From positions 62,001-126,000 of the forward strand of contig CAKZQS010000042.1 of assembly GCA_937141935.1 (NCBI GenBank): a stretch of DNA of 64,000 bases. Reading direction: 5' to 3'. This document shows positions 33,301-43,500 of this stretch, one piece after another. The notes beneath the pieces are model-generated. The model saw only the letters and a program-made list of their open reading frames with translations, was not told where the DNA came from and ran no database searches. A program made the translations under genes and the position numbers. This stretch comes from an uncultured Ectothiorhodospiraceae bacterium. GTDB taxonomy: Bacteria > Pseudomonadota > Gammaproteobacteria > Nevskiales > Oceanococcaceae. How positions within the stretch are numbered: position 1 is the stretch's first letter; each line of letters starts with the position of its first letter.

Positions 33301-36300
33301 TGTGCAGCGGCAGGGCGCGAGCCTGCAGTTGCATGCGGCCGGCAGCGCCGCCTTCCGTGATGGCAACCATGCCCCCGCCGGCCTGAGCCTGGGGCCGGAG
33401 ATCTACCTCGGCGCCAACCGCCAGCCCGAGGTCGGCGCGGGCCAGGACCTCGCCGGCGCGGGGGTGCTGCAACTGGCCACGCTGTCGGCGCCGCTGGATG
33501 GGCTCACGGCGTCCAAGTACGTCATCCGCCCCTCGGGCCTGACGGGTGTGTTCAATGTGGACCCGCGCGGCCTGGACACGCCGCGCCTGGTCTACGACTA
33601 CCCGGTGCACTTCACCCGCTTCGCCTTCCGTTTTGTCGATAACGCCGTGGACCCGCTGACCTGGATCGATGGCCAGTTGCCGCTGCAGGGTGATTACGCC
33701 GATTTCAACGCCGGCGGCACGCCGCTGAGCTTCGCCGGCATGGCGATGGACTGCGCCAGCGAGTTCGGTACGGCGCGCGCCGTCTACGAGGCCTGCGATA
33801 CCCGCGACAACAACGGCGACGGCATCGTGGACGAGAACTGCCCGGCGCCGCTGGCCGCCTTCGCCATGAACAGCGAGCTGCAGGGGCTGCGCTTTGGCGG
33901 CGCCGATGGCGAGCCGCTGGCCGCCTGCAGCGTGGCCGAACGCGGCCTGCTGCTGAACCAGCTCATTGCCCCGCTGGCCATCGACAAGCCGCTGACCGCC
34001 GAGCTGGCCTGGACGCCGGCCGGCGAACTCGCAGGGCACCAGAAATTCCGCGGCCTGGATCGCTACCGCTTCGAGGCCGATGCCGATCAGCCCGGCTTCG
34101 GGCTGCAGCTGCAGAGCGTCAGCCTGCAGGTCGACGACATCACCCGGCCCGAGCCGCTGCGCTATGGCCGGCTCCGCGGGCGCGGGCAGGTGGGCTTGCC
34201 CTTCTGGCAGCCGCTGGAGGTGGACCTGCGGCTGGAGAACCGGCTGGCCTCCGCGCTGGACGGGTCGCTGGAGGCCGCGCCCTCGGTGCTGACCCCGCGC
34301 GGCGTGATCCTGCCCCGGGACCGGACATTGCCGGCCCCCGTCGACCTGCAGCAACTCAACGTGCTGCTGGAGGCCGAGCTGACGCAAAGCGCGCAGCAGG
34401 CCAGCGGGCTGAATGACTTCCGGGTCGATCCGGCACGCGGTCATGCCCCGAGCCTGGTGCATTTCGCGCGCTACGAATGGGGCAACACGGGCCTGGGCTT
34501 CCAGCTCCCGGTGTATTACCGCTCGGCGGTGCAGGGCGAACGGGCACTGCCGAGCTTCTTGGGCGTGCCGCGCGGCTTCGAGAGCCTAGTGCTGAACGTC
34601 TCGGCGGGCATCAATTTCATCGAGCCCGAACGCACCAAGTTCAGCTTTGGCGCCAGCGCCGACCTCACCGCGATCGACGGCCTGGAATTCCAGATCGACC
34701 TGCAAAGCGGCATGGGCCTGGAGAAGATCGACCAGCTGCTGATCAGCGCCCGGCTCATCGATGCGCCGGTGGTCGAGCCCACATTCGGCGGCGTGCGTGA
34801 CCGCCTGCGTGACTTCAACCAGTTCGCCAACCGCGGCGTCGACAGCCTGACCCAGCAGGCTCTGCTGCGCGGCATCGAGGTGCTGGGCGCCCGCGCCGCC
34901 GAAGTGAGCCCGGCCGGCGAGGACCCGGTTGTGACGCTGGCCGGCGCCATGGGCGCCATCCGCAGCCTGCCCGAGCAATTGGTGGGCGTGCTCGAGAGCG
35001 AGGTCGAAGCCCCGATCGATCGCACGCTCGACAGCGGCGCCGAGTCGTTGCGCGGCCAGCTGCGCAGCTTCAAGGCGGCGCTGGTCAATGCCGGCCAGCA
35101 GGGCGAAAACCGCGTGCCCGCCGCCGAGCTGCAGACGTCCATCGACGAGCTGGCCCGGGTCCTCGACGCGGTCGAACAACGCCGCGCCGGCGTGCGCCAG
35201 CGCCTGGACGGCGCGCAGGCCCTGCTGGGCCAGGTTGAGGGGCGTCGGCGGCAGGTGGCCGCCGCCGTGGCGCGCATTCGCGGCATCCTGGAGCAGACCG
35301 TGGGCGTCGTTGACGGGCTGTGCCGCAGCGGCGCCGCCACCGGCGTGGAGTTGACGGGCTATCTGGACGCGCTGTTCACCGCGCTGGAAGGCGCCCGGCT
35401 CACGCTGACCATCCTGGAGGGCAGCGAGTTGCTGCTGCCGGTGATCGAGCTGGCGGCGCAGAACCCCGAGCTGAGCCAGGCGATTCGCGATGGCCAGCAG
35501 GCCATCCAGCGCACCGCGGCGCTGGTGGAAGAAAAGCTCAGCGCCGCCGACGAGGCCTTGCGCGACCGCTTGTGCACCGCCGACGTGGGCAGCCTGCTGG
35601 CCACGGTGGAGCTGCGGCTGGCGCAGATCACGGCGCAGGTGGATGATGCCGGGCTGCTGGCCCAGCGCCTGGGCGATGTGCAGGCCGCGCTGACGACGGC
35701 GCAGGACATCGATGCGCAGATCCAGACCCAGCTGCTCGACCCCGCGCGGGGCGCCATCGCCGCGCTGGAGGCCAGCCTGGCGCAGGTCGCCAACGGCCAG
35801 GCCAGTGCGCAGCTCTATGCCGACATCGAGGCGGAGCTGGTGCAGGCCATCAACGACGCGCTCAGCGACCGCACGCCGCTGCCGAACCTGCCGCCGTTGC
35901 CCACCCTCCAGCAGCTCGTGGACGAGGCCGGCACGCAGGCCAGCACCGACCTGGCGGACCTGCTGTTCCAGCCGCTGCAGGGGTTGGTCGAGGCGCGCAT
36001 CGCCAACGTGCAGGCGGCCGCGGAAACGATGCTTGGCAATGCCTTGCCCGGCGCGTTGTACGAGCCCGAGGAGCTGCGCCTGTTCCTGGTGACGCAGATC
36101 ATGGCGGCGCCGCCCTTCGCCCAGCTGCGTACCGAGGTCAACGACCAGCTCGCCGAGCTGCGCTACCGCCTGAACGAGCTGGTGAATCAGGTCACCGACC
36201 ACGCCAACACCGCCATTCGCGGCGCGCTGGCCCAGGTCAACGACAGGATTGGCGGCGCGTTGGAGAAGGCCCAGGCCGAGGTCAAGGCCATCCCGCTCGC

Positions 36301-37267
36301 GGCCGGCGGCATTGATGGTTACGCCACGATCGCCGGCACCGAACTCGAACGCCTGCACATCGGCGCCGAATGGGCGATGCGGCCGGCGACGGACGGCCAG
36401 CCCGGCAACACCTTCGGCGCGGCGCTGGATGCGGTGTCCTGGAGCGCCAACGACAAGACCTCCGGCTGCAATGTCGACCCCAACGACAGCCCGCTGGACG
36501 TGACGATTTCGGCCTTCAACCTGCCGGCCGCCTTCGGCACCAGCCAGATCACGATGAAGAAGGTGTATCTGGGCTTCACGCTGGACCAGAACAGCTTCCA
36601 GGGCGAGGGCGGGCTGCGGCCGCTGGGCGTGTTTGGCGGCCTGTCGACCCAGGGTGAGATCGCCTTTACCGAATTCAAGATTTACGACCCGGCCTTTGCC
36701 GCCGGCCTGGGCAAGTACGAGGTCTACGTCGGCGCGGCGGCCGGCGCGGTGTTCAGCACCGTGTCGGCCGAGGTGGCCTTCCTGGCCGGCAAGACCTGCA
36801 ACCAGGAGGTGCTGCTCGAACTCGACCCGGCGGTGGCGCAGTTCATCGAGCTGCCGCCCAGTGGCTTTGCCGGCGCCTATGTGCGCGGCGCGGCCGGGAT
36901 TCCGGTGTGGACCATGGGTTGCCCGCTGACCATCGGGGTGGCCGCCGATTTCGGCGCCTGGGTGCTGGCCGGCCCGCCGGTCACGCTCGGCGGCCTGGTC
37001 GGCGGCGGGGCCTTTGGCAAGGTCGGCTGCGTGGGCGCCCTGCGCGGGCAGATCCGCGCGCTGGGCCAGGTCAACACCGACGGCGACATGGTCTTCGTCG
37101 GCGAGGGCTTCGGCGTGGCCGGCGTGGGCCTGTGCGAGCCGGCAGGTTGGACCTCGGTGCCGCGTTCGCGCGCCGACGGTTTGTGCGTGACGGCGGATGC
37201 GCTGTTCCAGGCGGGCTATGTCGGTAGCTGGCAGATCCTGGACCTGGGCATCAGCGCACCGCATTGA
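30368..37267 (+). CDS. Giant lipoprotein, 2299 aa, unknown function
   Basis: The frame is open from TTG 30338, but GTG 30368 gives a proper lipoprotein signal (MNGTRTAVAAGCSKWGGVGA, lipobox LLAAC). A Pro/Thr/Ser-rich linker of about 100 residues (repeated PSP, PTP) follows, then a domain with IRGRVQKGPFST, INVLTQLIASTAQGL and a Calx-beta-like stretch (VDADVHEGRGRIPVTVRRSG). Long beta-rich regions fill 500-1500, with a Ca-binding-type loop at about 1143-1158 (DNNGDGIVDENC). Residues about 1540-1975 are alpha-helical and coiled-coil-like (RRAGVRQRLDGAQALLGQVE). The C-terminal 300 residues are beta-rich and glycine-rich. I recognise no enzyme. It is the first gene of a four-gene operon of exported proteins. 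Confidence 0.75.
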   Translation: MNGTRTAVAAGCSKWGGVGALCALALLAACSGDREPDTPRGTTPTPSVIPTATPGASPGPSASASPIPSPGPSIVPSTLPSPAPTPGPSGTPPAPTPTATASTTPTAPPVSSAPPSATPTATPTPASGPAPDPLRTIRGRVQKGPFSTLQVRAQMLNPRGQVTRSIPASIQGDRYTVSVPNGALVLLEAFGRFVDELSGEPIDLQLPLAAWNNGTATQNINVLTQLIASTAQGLVAQGLTAAQAYAQARAQVLGQLGYANPDTLDLTQINAGDGLESPQLRLALLSAAVMSLPRGENRMPASWTDLQLRLAQGGESGEAIVGLFEGISAAALEQRLRNAGVSELPPLQINDEVWRCDAQCSFAAALPGLRLVDADVHEGRGRIPVTVRRSGDLSQAVEVLVLLEDIETTFGADYATRSVTLRLPAQVREATAYVDAVIDQQVEGPERLRARIASSSGGASVVRGEAILTLLDGAPTGAAGGSSTALSIARACLVALGSAAAAADANCLDPLPADLIYLDGQAQSARVALVLQSTCKSRLGCAERRRDWQIQLTLQRGAGGAGRQVTLGEFRYPGGAVRIDGQALGDDSPQVELGLDGAASRALIDAARAAGEELRIVATLLAQPQRSVVIALPGLQPLAPELRFGDRITDLVSRNGALEAGGGSCGPNEFRLRAAISAIDPALIGPDSPLNSVQGLTLEELPEALRREVDVCVTLSADTPPQATVSAGSVDAGFTFWRLPPGHGVRAAEGGVGFPLLLVPGGAAAGTLELFAEGLPLGFVLAGGTLGPQGLTLQYTQARHLNGAFVSDADPRRGRADSNDVLFAAGSSAGGTLRLRETGLDGNVSVAAGFGRSAYPRSDVVWGRFDLPLQNSALPAAISHDGSGVQIRQARACRAGICPEGGRETHVGSGSLLQDAAGRLHGTLAAVGAQQPGFGARGDGGRAVTRPVDLPDGAPLTFALAGYRFDAALPVAAQLPGHVQRQGASLQLHAAGSAAFRDGNHAPAGLSLGPEIYLGANRQPEVGAGQDLAGAGVLQLATLSAPLDGLTASKYVIRPSGLTGVFNVDPRGLDTPRLVYDYPVHFTRFAFRFVDNAVDPLTWIDGQLPLQGDYADFNAGGTPLSFAGMAMDCASEFGTARAVYEACDTRDNNGDGIVDENCPAPLAAFAMNSELQGLRFGGADGEPLAACSVAERGLLLNQLIAPLAIDKPLTAELAWTPAGELAGHQKFRGLDRYRFEADADQPGFGLQLQSVSLQVDDITRPEPLRYGRLRGRGQVGLPFWQPLEVDLRLENRLASALDGSLEAAPSVLTPRGVILPRDRTLPAPVDLQQLNVLLEAELTQSAQQASGLNDFRVDPARGHAPSLVHFARYEWGNTGLGFQLPVYYRSAVQGERALPSFLGVPRGFESLVLNVSAGINFIEPERTKFSFGASADLTAIDGLEFQIDLQSGMGLEKIDQLLISARLIDAPVVEPTFGGVRDRLRDFNQFANRGVDSLTQQALLRGIEVLGARAAEVSPAGEDPVVTLAGAMGAIRSLPEQLVGVLESEVEAPIDRTLDSGAESLRGQLRSFKAALVNAGQQGENRVPAAELQTSIDELARVLDAVEQRRAGVRQRLDGAQALLGQVEGRRRQVAAAVARIRGILEQTVGVVDGLCRSGAATGVELTGYLDALFTALEGARLTLTILEGSELLLPVIELAAQNPELSQAIRDGQQAIQRTAALVEEKLSAADEALRDRLCTADVGSLLATVELRLAQITAQVDDAGLLAQRLGDVQAALTTAQDIDAQIQTQLLDPARGAIAALEASLAQVANGQASAQLYADIEAELVQAINDALSDRTPLPNLPPLPTLQQLVDEAGTQASTDLADLLFQPLQGLVEARIANVQAAAETMLGNALPGALYEPEELRLFLVTQIMAAPPFAQLRTEVNDQLAELRYRLNELVNQVTDHANTAIRGALAQVNDRIGGALEKAQAEVKAIPLAAGGIDGYATIAGTELERLHIGAEWAMRPATDGQPGNTFGAALDAVSWSANDKTSGCNVDPNDSPLDVTISAFNLPAAFGTSQITMKKVYLGFTLDQNSFQGEGGLRPLGVFGGLSTQGEIAFTEFKIYDPAFAAGLGKYEVYVGAAAGAVFSTVSAEVAFLAGKTCNQEVLLELDPAVAQFIELPPSGFAGAYVRGAAGIPVWTMGCPLTIGVAADFGAWVLAGPPVTLGGLVGGGAFGKVGCVGALRGQIRALGQVNTDGDMVFVGEGFGVAGVGLCEPAGWTSVPRSRADGLCVTADALFQAGYVGSWQILDLGISAPH

Positions 37268-37274
37268 GGACGCC

Positions 37275-40200
37275 ATGACACGTTTGCTCCCCGCACTGCT
37301 CCTGCTGCTCAGCCTGCCGGCCGTGGCACTGGACGCGCTGTATTTCGCCGCCAAGCCCGGCCCGGCCGGCTCGCTGACCCGGGCGGGGCAGGGCGAGACG
37401 GTGGTGTACCTGCGCTGGGACACGCTGGAATCCGAGCTGCCGCCCGACATCCTGCGCTTCGAGCTGGAGCGCGATGGCCTGCCGCTGCGCGATGGCGGTT
37501 TCCCGGCGCGCGACGTGATGTCCGCCGCGCAGATCCAGGCGCTGTATGTGGGGCCGGCGCAGCAGCGGCGCATGCTGGAGACCGTGGCCGCGCTGAAGCG
37601 CCAGGCCCTGGCCGACCCGGACTTTGGCGACTTCGCGCTGAACGACTTTGGCCGCAAGGTCCGCCAGCGCCTGCTGGACGACGACGACGCGCTGTGGCGC
37701 TACTTTGCCGCGCGCGCCGACTTCAACATCGCCCGCGCCCGCTACCGCGCCTTTCTGGATGCCCCGGGCGCGGGCGTGTTCGACTACGAGCTGCTGGCCG
37801 TCAGCGCCAGCGGCGAGCGCGCCCGGGTGGGCTTCGCGCAGGTCGACACCACGCGGCCCGTCGCGCCGCTGCCGCCGCGGGAGTTCCGCCAGGTGTTCCA
37901 GGGGGCCTGCGACTCGCCCGACGCCGGCAAGGACGACTACACCGTGGCGCTGAGCTGGCTGCCGCCGGCCGGGCAGGGCCTTGCCGATGCGCTGGCCTCG
38001 CAGCTCTTCGTCGCCGGCTATGACCTCTACCGCACACGCGACAACCTGGACCCCGCGACCCCACGCCCGGCCCCGCGCAACCTGGCCGCCGAGGCGCGCG
38101 GCCTGCAGCATGACGCGCAGGGCCGCGTGGCCTACCCCGGGCTGGAGAAGGTCAACGAGGTGCTGCTGACGGTGGATGGCGGCACCAGCGGCAACGGCGA
38201 AGAGCCGGTGTTCCTGGAAACCCATAACGAACTCGCCGCCGCGGGCCTGCTGCCGGGGGATGTGCGCGCCTATTACCTGGTGCCGCGCGACTTTGCGGGC
38301 CACTACGGGCAGACGCTGGCGGCCATCGTGCGGGTGCCCGACCGCAGCCGGCCGCCGCCGCCCTGGGACGTGCGCGTCTACAACGACTTGGCCGTGGATC
38401 CGCCGCTGACCGAGCTGATCTGGGAGGCCGTGGAGCGCGAGCATTACCTGGAGGCCTTTGGCAGCGGCATTCGCATCTGCAACGCCGGCGAGCGCAGCGC
38501 CGAGCGCTACCTGTCGGTGGTGGGCCAGGACGAGCAATGCGCGCAGGCCGTGCAGCGGCGCATCCGCATGCCGGCCGCCGACTATCTGCTCTACCGCTTC
38601 GACAACGCCAACGACGCCAATGCCTTCAAGGACTCCGACGGCGACGGCGTGCGCGACCGGGACGAGCGCCCCTTCAACATGCAGTGCGACCCCAGCGTCG
38701 CGCCGGCCAATGCGCCCAATTACCGGGTGCCGCTGGGCGGGCCGGTGCGGCTTGGCGAGCGCGTGTTGCGGCCGGATCACGGCCGCGTCGTGACCTTCCG
38801 CGACCTGGTGCCCGGTGGCGACCAGGGCACGGTCTATTGGTACCGCGTGGTCAGCCGCGCCGCCGACCAACGTCTCAGCGTTCCCTCGGCGCCGGTGCGC
38901 GTGGTCTTCCCCGAGCGCGAGCTGCCGCCGCCGCCGCAGACCAGCGCCGAGGTCGTGATCGATGGCAGCTGCACGGCCTGCCGCGCGGTGACCCGCAACC
39001 CCGACGGGCGTTGGGATCTGGTGGATGAGACCGGCCGCGCCGACAACCTCGCGGTGTCCTGCCCCTCCGGCGCGACGCTAGCGCTGCCCTTCGCAGCCTT
39101 GGAGTCGCGCGACGGCCTAGTGTGCCAGCAGCTGCGCGAGAACTGCGGCGCCGGGGAACTGCGCCTGGGCATCCTGGATGCCTCGGTGCGCCCGGCCGCG
39201 CTGCTCTGCGAGACCGTCGTGCCCGCCGACATCGGCTTTTGCGACACGGGCACGCTGGCGCTGGAGCCGGCCCAGTGCCAGACGCGGCCGATTGCCGCGG
39301 GGGAGCGCAGCGACGGCGATATTCTGGTCACGCTGGACAGCGAAGACCCGGCGCGCTGCGTCACCCTGACCCGCGCCGACGCCACCACCGGCAGCGAGCA
39401 GGTGGTGGAAAGCACCTGCGGCGGCGAGCTGAACGTGGATCGGCTGACCGTCACGCTGGCCGAGGCGGAGCAACCGGCCTGCTTGCGTGGCTACAGCCAG
39501 GACAGCGACGGCAATGTCTCGCCGGCGGCGGTGATCGGCTGCCTGGGCACGCCGCGGGGCGAGTCGGATTCGCGGCCGGCGGCGCCGCAGGCCGTGGCGC
39601 TGGAGATCGACACCAAGCGCGCCACGCTGCAGTGGCGCCTGCCGGTGGAGCCGGTGGCCGTGACGCTGATTGAGCTGCGTCGGCAAGCCGATGGCAAGAC
39701 GCGCCTGGCCTCCGTGCCGCGCACGCAGCCCGCGGCGCAGGCCGCCGTGGAAACCCATGCGCTGAATGTCAGCGACGTGATGCTGGCCGCCCCGGGTGAG
39801 CTGTGGTGCGCGCGCTTCCGCACGTTGCCGCCGGGCGACGACGCGCCGCAGTCCGACTGGAGCCCGCCGCTGTGCGCCAACCGCGCGGCCGAGCTGCCGC
39901 CGCCCGATTACCTGCCCTGGCCGGAGCTGGCCACGGCGCCGCAGCTCGCGGACGTCAGCTTCCAGCTCGGCAGCGACTTTGTCGGTCGCGCCAGCCCCAA
40001 CAGCGGCCTGCCGATGTGGCCGATCACGCAGTTTGTGCTGCCGGCCAAGGATGTCTGCGGCCCCTTGAACCCGCAGGCCGTCAGCGCCGACACGCCCGGG
40101 CTGTACCTCAAGCCCTTCTGCACGCCCACCGCGCCCAAGCTGATGGGTTTGGCATTGGGCGCGAGCGGCGATTTCGCCGTGTTCCGCCGCAGCCGGGACC

Positions 40201-40514
40201 CGGCCGGCGTGGAGAGCGATTACATCCAGGTCAGCCCGCTGCTGCGCGGGCCCTACTGGGCGCCGCGCGAGGCCTTCGACCAGCCCGACGGCGGCGGCGA
40301 CCCGGTGGCCTCGCCCTACACGCGGGCGCTGGATGACCCCTGGCTGCAGCTGTACCAGGCCGGCGGTGCCGATGACTTTGGCATCGCCTTCGTCGACCGC
40401 TACCCGGTCCTGCAGGGCCATGAGTACCGTTACCAGATCGTGCATTTCTCGCGCGACAACCGCATCACCGGCTGGCGCCACAGCAACTGGCTGCGCGTAG
40501 GGGGTGGCTCATGA
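37275..40514 (+). CDS. Large exported protein with fibronectin-III-like segments, 1079 aa
   Basis: The ATG at 37275 follows GAGGA and starts a signal peptide (LLPALLLLLSLPAVA). The protein contains several fibronectin-III-like stretches (YTVALSWLPPAG, PPWDVRVYNDLAVDPPLTEL, KRATLQWRLPVEPVAV). It also has a calcium-loop motif (DSDGDGVRDRDERPF) and many cysteines in the second half (CTACRAVT, CQQLRENCG), suggesting disulfides and an extracytoplasmic location. It begins 7 bases after the giant lipoprotein and its stop overlaps the next gene (ATGA, 40511-40514). No enzymatic motif was recognised. It is probably a structural or binding component of a surface complex. Confidence 0.75.
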   Translation: MTRLLPALLLLLSLPAVALDALYFAAKPGPAGSLTRAGQGETVVYLRWDTLESELPPDILRFELERDGLPLRDGGFPARDVMSAAQIQALYVGPAQQRRMLETVAALKRQALADPDFGDFALNDFGRKVRQRLLDDDDALWRYFAARADFNIARARYRAFLDAPGAGVFDYELLAVSASGERARVGFAQVDTTRPVAPLPPREFRQVFQGACDSPDAGKDDYTVALSWLPPAGQGLADALASQLFVAGYDLYRTRDNLDPATPRPAPRNLAAEARGLQHDAQGRVAYPGLEKVNEVLLTVDGGTSGNGEEPVFLETHNELAAAGLLPGDVRAYYLVPRDFAGHYGQTLAAIVRVPDRSRPPPPWDVRVYNDLAVDPPLTELIWEAVEREHYLEAFGSGIRICNAGERSAERYLSVVGQDEQCAQAVQRRIRMPAADYLLYRFDNANDANAFKDSDGDGVRDRDERPFNMQCDPSVAPANAPNYRVPLGGPVRLGERVLRPDHGRVVTFRDLVPGGDQGTVYWYRVVSRAADQRLSVPSAPVRVVFPERELPPPPQTSAEVVIDGSCTACRAVTRNPDGRWDLVDETGRADNLAVSCPSGATLALPFAALESRDGLVCQQLRENCGAGELRLGILDASVRPAALLCETVVPADIGFCDTGTLALEPAQCQTRPIAAGERSDGDILVTLDSEDPARCVTLTRADATTGSEQVVESTCGGELNVDRLTVTLAEAEQPACLRGYSQDSDGNVSPAAVIGCLGTPRGESDSRPAAPQAVALEIDTKRATLQWRLPVEPVAVTLIELRRQADGKTRLASVPRTQPAAQAAVETHALNVSDVMLAAPGELWCARFRTLPPGDDAPQSDWSPPLCANRAAELPPPDYLPWPELATAPQLADVSFQLGSDFVGRASPNSGLPMWPITQFVLPAKDVCGPLNPQAVSADTPGLYLKPFCTPTAPKLMGLALGASGDFAVFRRSRDPAGVESDYIQVSPLLRGPYWAPREAFDQPDGGGDPVASPYTRALDDPWLQLYQAGGADDFGIAFVDRYPVLQGHEYRYQIVHFSRDNRITGWRHSNWLRVGGGS

Positions 40515-43500
40515 AGCGGCGTCTGACCAGAGGCCTTGGGCTGTTGCTGGCGCTGGCCGGCGGCGCCGCGGCCGGGCAGGACAGCGGTGTGTTCGATGGC
40601 CGCAACCCCGACGCCTGGATCATCCACCCGCTGACCGGCGAAACCACCGAGGTCGACCGCGGCGGCTGGATCGACGGCTTTGGGCAGGGTCTGGGCGACG
40701 TGCCGCGCGAGGCGCCGCGCGAGGCCTTGGTGAACACGCTGCCGCGCAGCTCCGTGCCGATGACCGCCGGGCAGCCCACGATCTCGCTGGCCGGCCTGGG
40801 TGTGGCGGGGGCGAACCCGGCCCCGGTGGACGCGCGGCTGTTCCCGCCGCCGGGCGCCTATATGCGCACCATCGAGGTGCTGATCGGTGTGCGCGAAGAC
40901 CTGCTGCAGGCCGCGGGCGCCCGCCTGCAATGGCAGGTGGACGGCCAGCCGCCGCAAACGCTGAACCTGCCCGCGCGCACAAGCGGCCCAGGCTGCGCGG
41001 AGCTGCCGCGGGCCCGCGGTGGCCGCTTCGAGCCCGCCTGCGCCGCCCGCGAGGGCTATATCGGCGCAAGGCTGCACCTGGTACGCGACGGCGTGTACAC
41101 GATCACGGCCACGATCACCCGTCCGGGCGGCGGGGCGCTGGCCAGCCTCACGGGCGAATACACCATCGCCGCCAGTGGGCCAGCCGAGCGCGACAGCGAC
41201 GGCGATGGCATCCCCGACGCCATTGAGGCCGCCATTGGCCTGGACCCGCTGCGTGATGACCTGGGCCTGGACAGCGACAACGACGGCTGGAGCGATCTGG
41301 ACGAATGGCTGCGCTGCCCCACGCCGCTCAGCGCCGAAGGGCGCTGCGCCGCCAGCGAGGACCCGGATGCCGAGCCGCTGGACACGGACCAGGACGGCTG
41401 GTCGGATGTCGATGAGGCGCTGCGCGGGACCCGCCCGGACGACCCCGACCCGGTGCTGCAACCGCGGCCGGGCGAGAGCGCCGACGACGACAATCTGGCC
41501 GCGCGCCGGCTGCGCTACAAGGAGCGCCCGGCGGCCGATCGGCTCTACGAGGTGGAGCACCTCGTCGATGCGGCCCTGCAGGCCCGCCAGGGCTTCACCG
41601 GCACCTGGGAGACCGCGCGCGCCTTCGCGCTGGATGGGCGCGAGGTCTGGTCGGTGGACAGCCGCCTGACCGATGATGCTCTGGCCGACGCCGGCCTGAC
41701 GCCTGCCGACACGCCCGACTCGCTGCGGCGCAGCCTGGCCGAGGCGGCCCTGGGCAATGGGCGCCTGCCGCTGATGCGGCTGCCGGCCAGCCGTGGCAAT
41801 GCGCTGGCCGCCATCTACAAGCTGCCGCCGGCCAGTTTCCCGGCGCCGCTGGATGCCCCGGTGCCGCGGCTGCTGCACAAGCGCATTCTCGCCGAGCGTG
41901 CCGACGCCGGGCCGCAGCGCTTCGTGCGCGCCGTCGCGCCCACGATGGACCCGCTGGCCTGGCGGCAGGCCGTGCTCGACTGGCTGGAGACCCACCTGGT
42001 CGCACGCGTGACTGATCCGCTGACCTGGCCGGAGACGCGCGTCGCCGCCGCCTTCGAGCGGGTGCTCGCGCTGGAGGCGCAGGCCGTCGACGCGGCGTCG
42101 CCCGTGCTCTACCGCCGCCAGGAGCCGGGCCTCGTCCTGCCCTTCCTGGGCCGGATGCAGGCGGACGTGTTGCGGCTGCAGGACCCGGCCGGCGTGCTGG
42201 AGTTGCCGCAGTCCGGCCTGGCCGGCCTGCTGCTGCCACGGCTGCGGACTGCGCTGGCCAGCAATGGCGTGCTGGCGACTATTGCCGACTTCATCGACGC
42301 GCGCACGGCCGCCACGCCCGCGGGCCGGCGCAGCGACCAATGGCTGGCGCAGGGCTTTGAGCGCACCGTCGATCCGGCGGAGCAGGGCTGCTTCGTGCTG
42401 TCCGCCTTCGAGGCCGAGGTCACGCAGCAGCCGGATTTCGCGAGCCGCTGCCCGTCCTATTACACCGAGCAGGACGTGCTCGCCTGGCAGGCCGAGGACG
42501 CCCAGCGACGCTACCTGCTGCGGCTGCTGACCGTGCTGCGGCCCGAGGATATCGCCGCGGCGCCGCCCAGCCTGCTGCAACGCGCGACCGATACCGATGG
42601 CGACCGCCTGAACAACGGCAGCGAGATCAACCTACTGCCGCTCGCGCAGCTGACCCGGCCCGACCGTGCCGACAGCGACTGGGATGCCGCGGATGACCTG
42701 GCCGACCGCTGCCCGCTCGACCCGCTGGATGCCTGCCTGGGCTTTGCCCGCGCGCCGCAACTGGTCATCGGCCCGCAGGTCACGATTGTCGAGGGCGAAT
42801 CGGACACGCTGGCATTGATCAGTTTGCAGCTCGATCGATTGGCGCCGCGTGATGTCACCTTGACGGTGACCGTTGCTGCGGAAGAGGGCGATTCGGCAAC
42901 ACCCGGTGTGGACTTCGCGGCCTCCGAGTTTCGCGTGACCATTCCCGAGGGGGAGCAGTTTGCTGTCGTCGCGGTTCCGGTCTTCCCCGACCAGGATGAC
43001 GAGGATGACGAGCGCTTCACGGTGACGCTCAGCGACATCGCGAATGCGAGCGCGCCGGTCACGACGCAGCGCGTGACGATTGGTGACGCGCCGCCGACCG
43101 CTGAGGCGCCAACGGCGGTCGCCAGTGCACCGGCGGCAGCGGATGAAAGAGCCAGCTTCGCACTTGACGGTCGCTCCAGCGCGGACCCGCAGGGCGGCGG
43201 ACTGACCTACCAGTGGTCCCAGCTCTCCGGGCCTCCCGGCACACTGCAGGATGCGGATCAGCCCCAGGCCCTGTTTAGGGCGCCCGAGGTGTTGTCCGCC
43301 ATGGAGGTCCGTTTCCGCCTGCAGGTGACGGCTGACGATGGGCAAAGCAGCATCGCGACGGCGACGACGACTTTGCAACCGGTGGAAGATCCGCCCGAAG
43401 TGCAGTCGACGCTGGAACTGGCTGTGACGCAGGGCCAAAGCGTGAGCGCCACGACGAGCGAGATACTCGCCAAGCTGCGCGAGCCCGATGGTCAACCGAT

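Noticed and set aside
30443-34462. 1339-aa minus-strand frame opposite the giant lipoprotein
   Set aside because: Same reason: no start site with ribosome signal, biased composition, and an intact signal peptide and domains on the plus strand.
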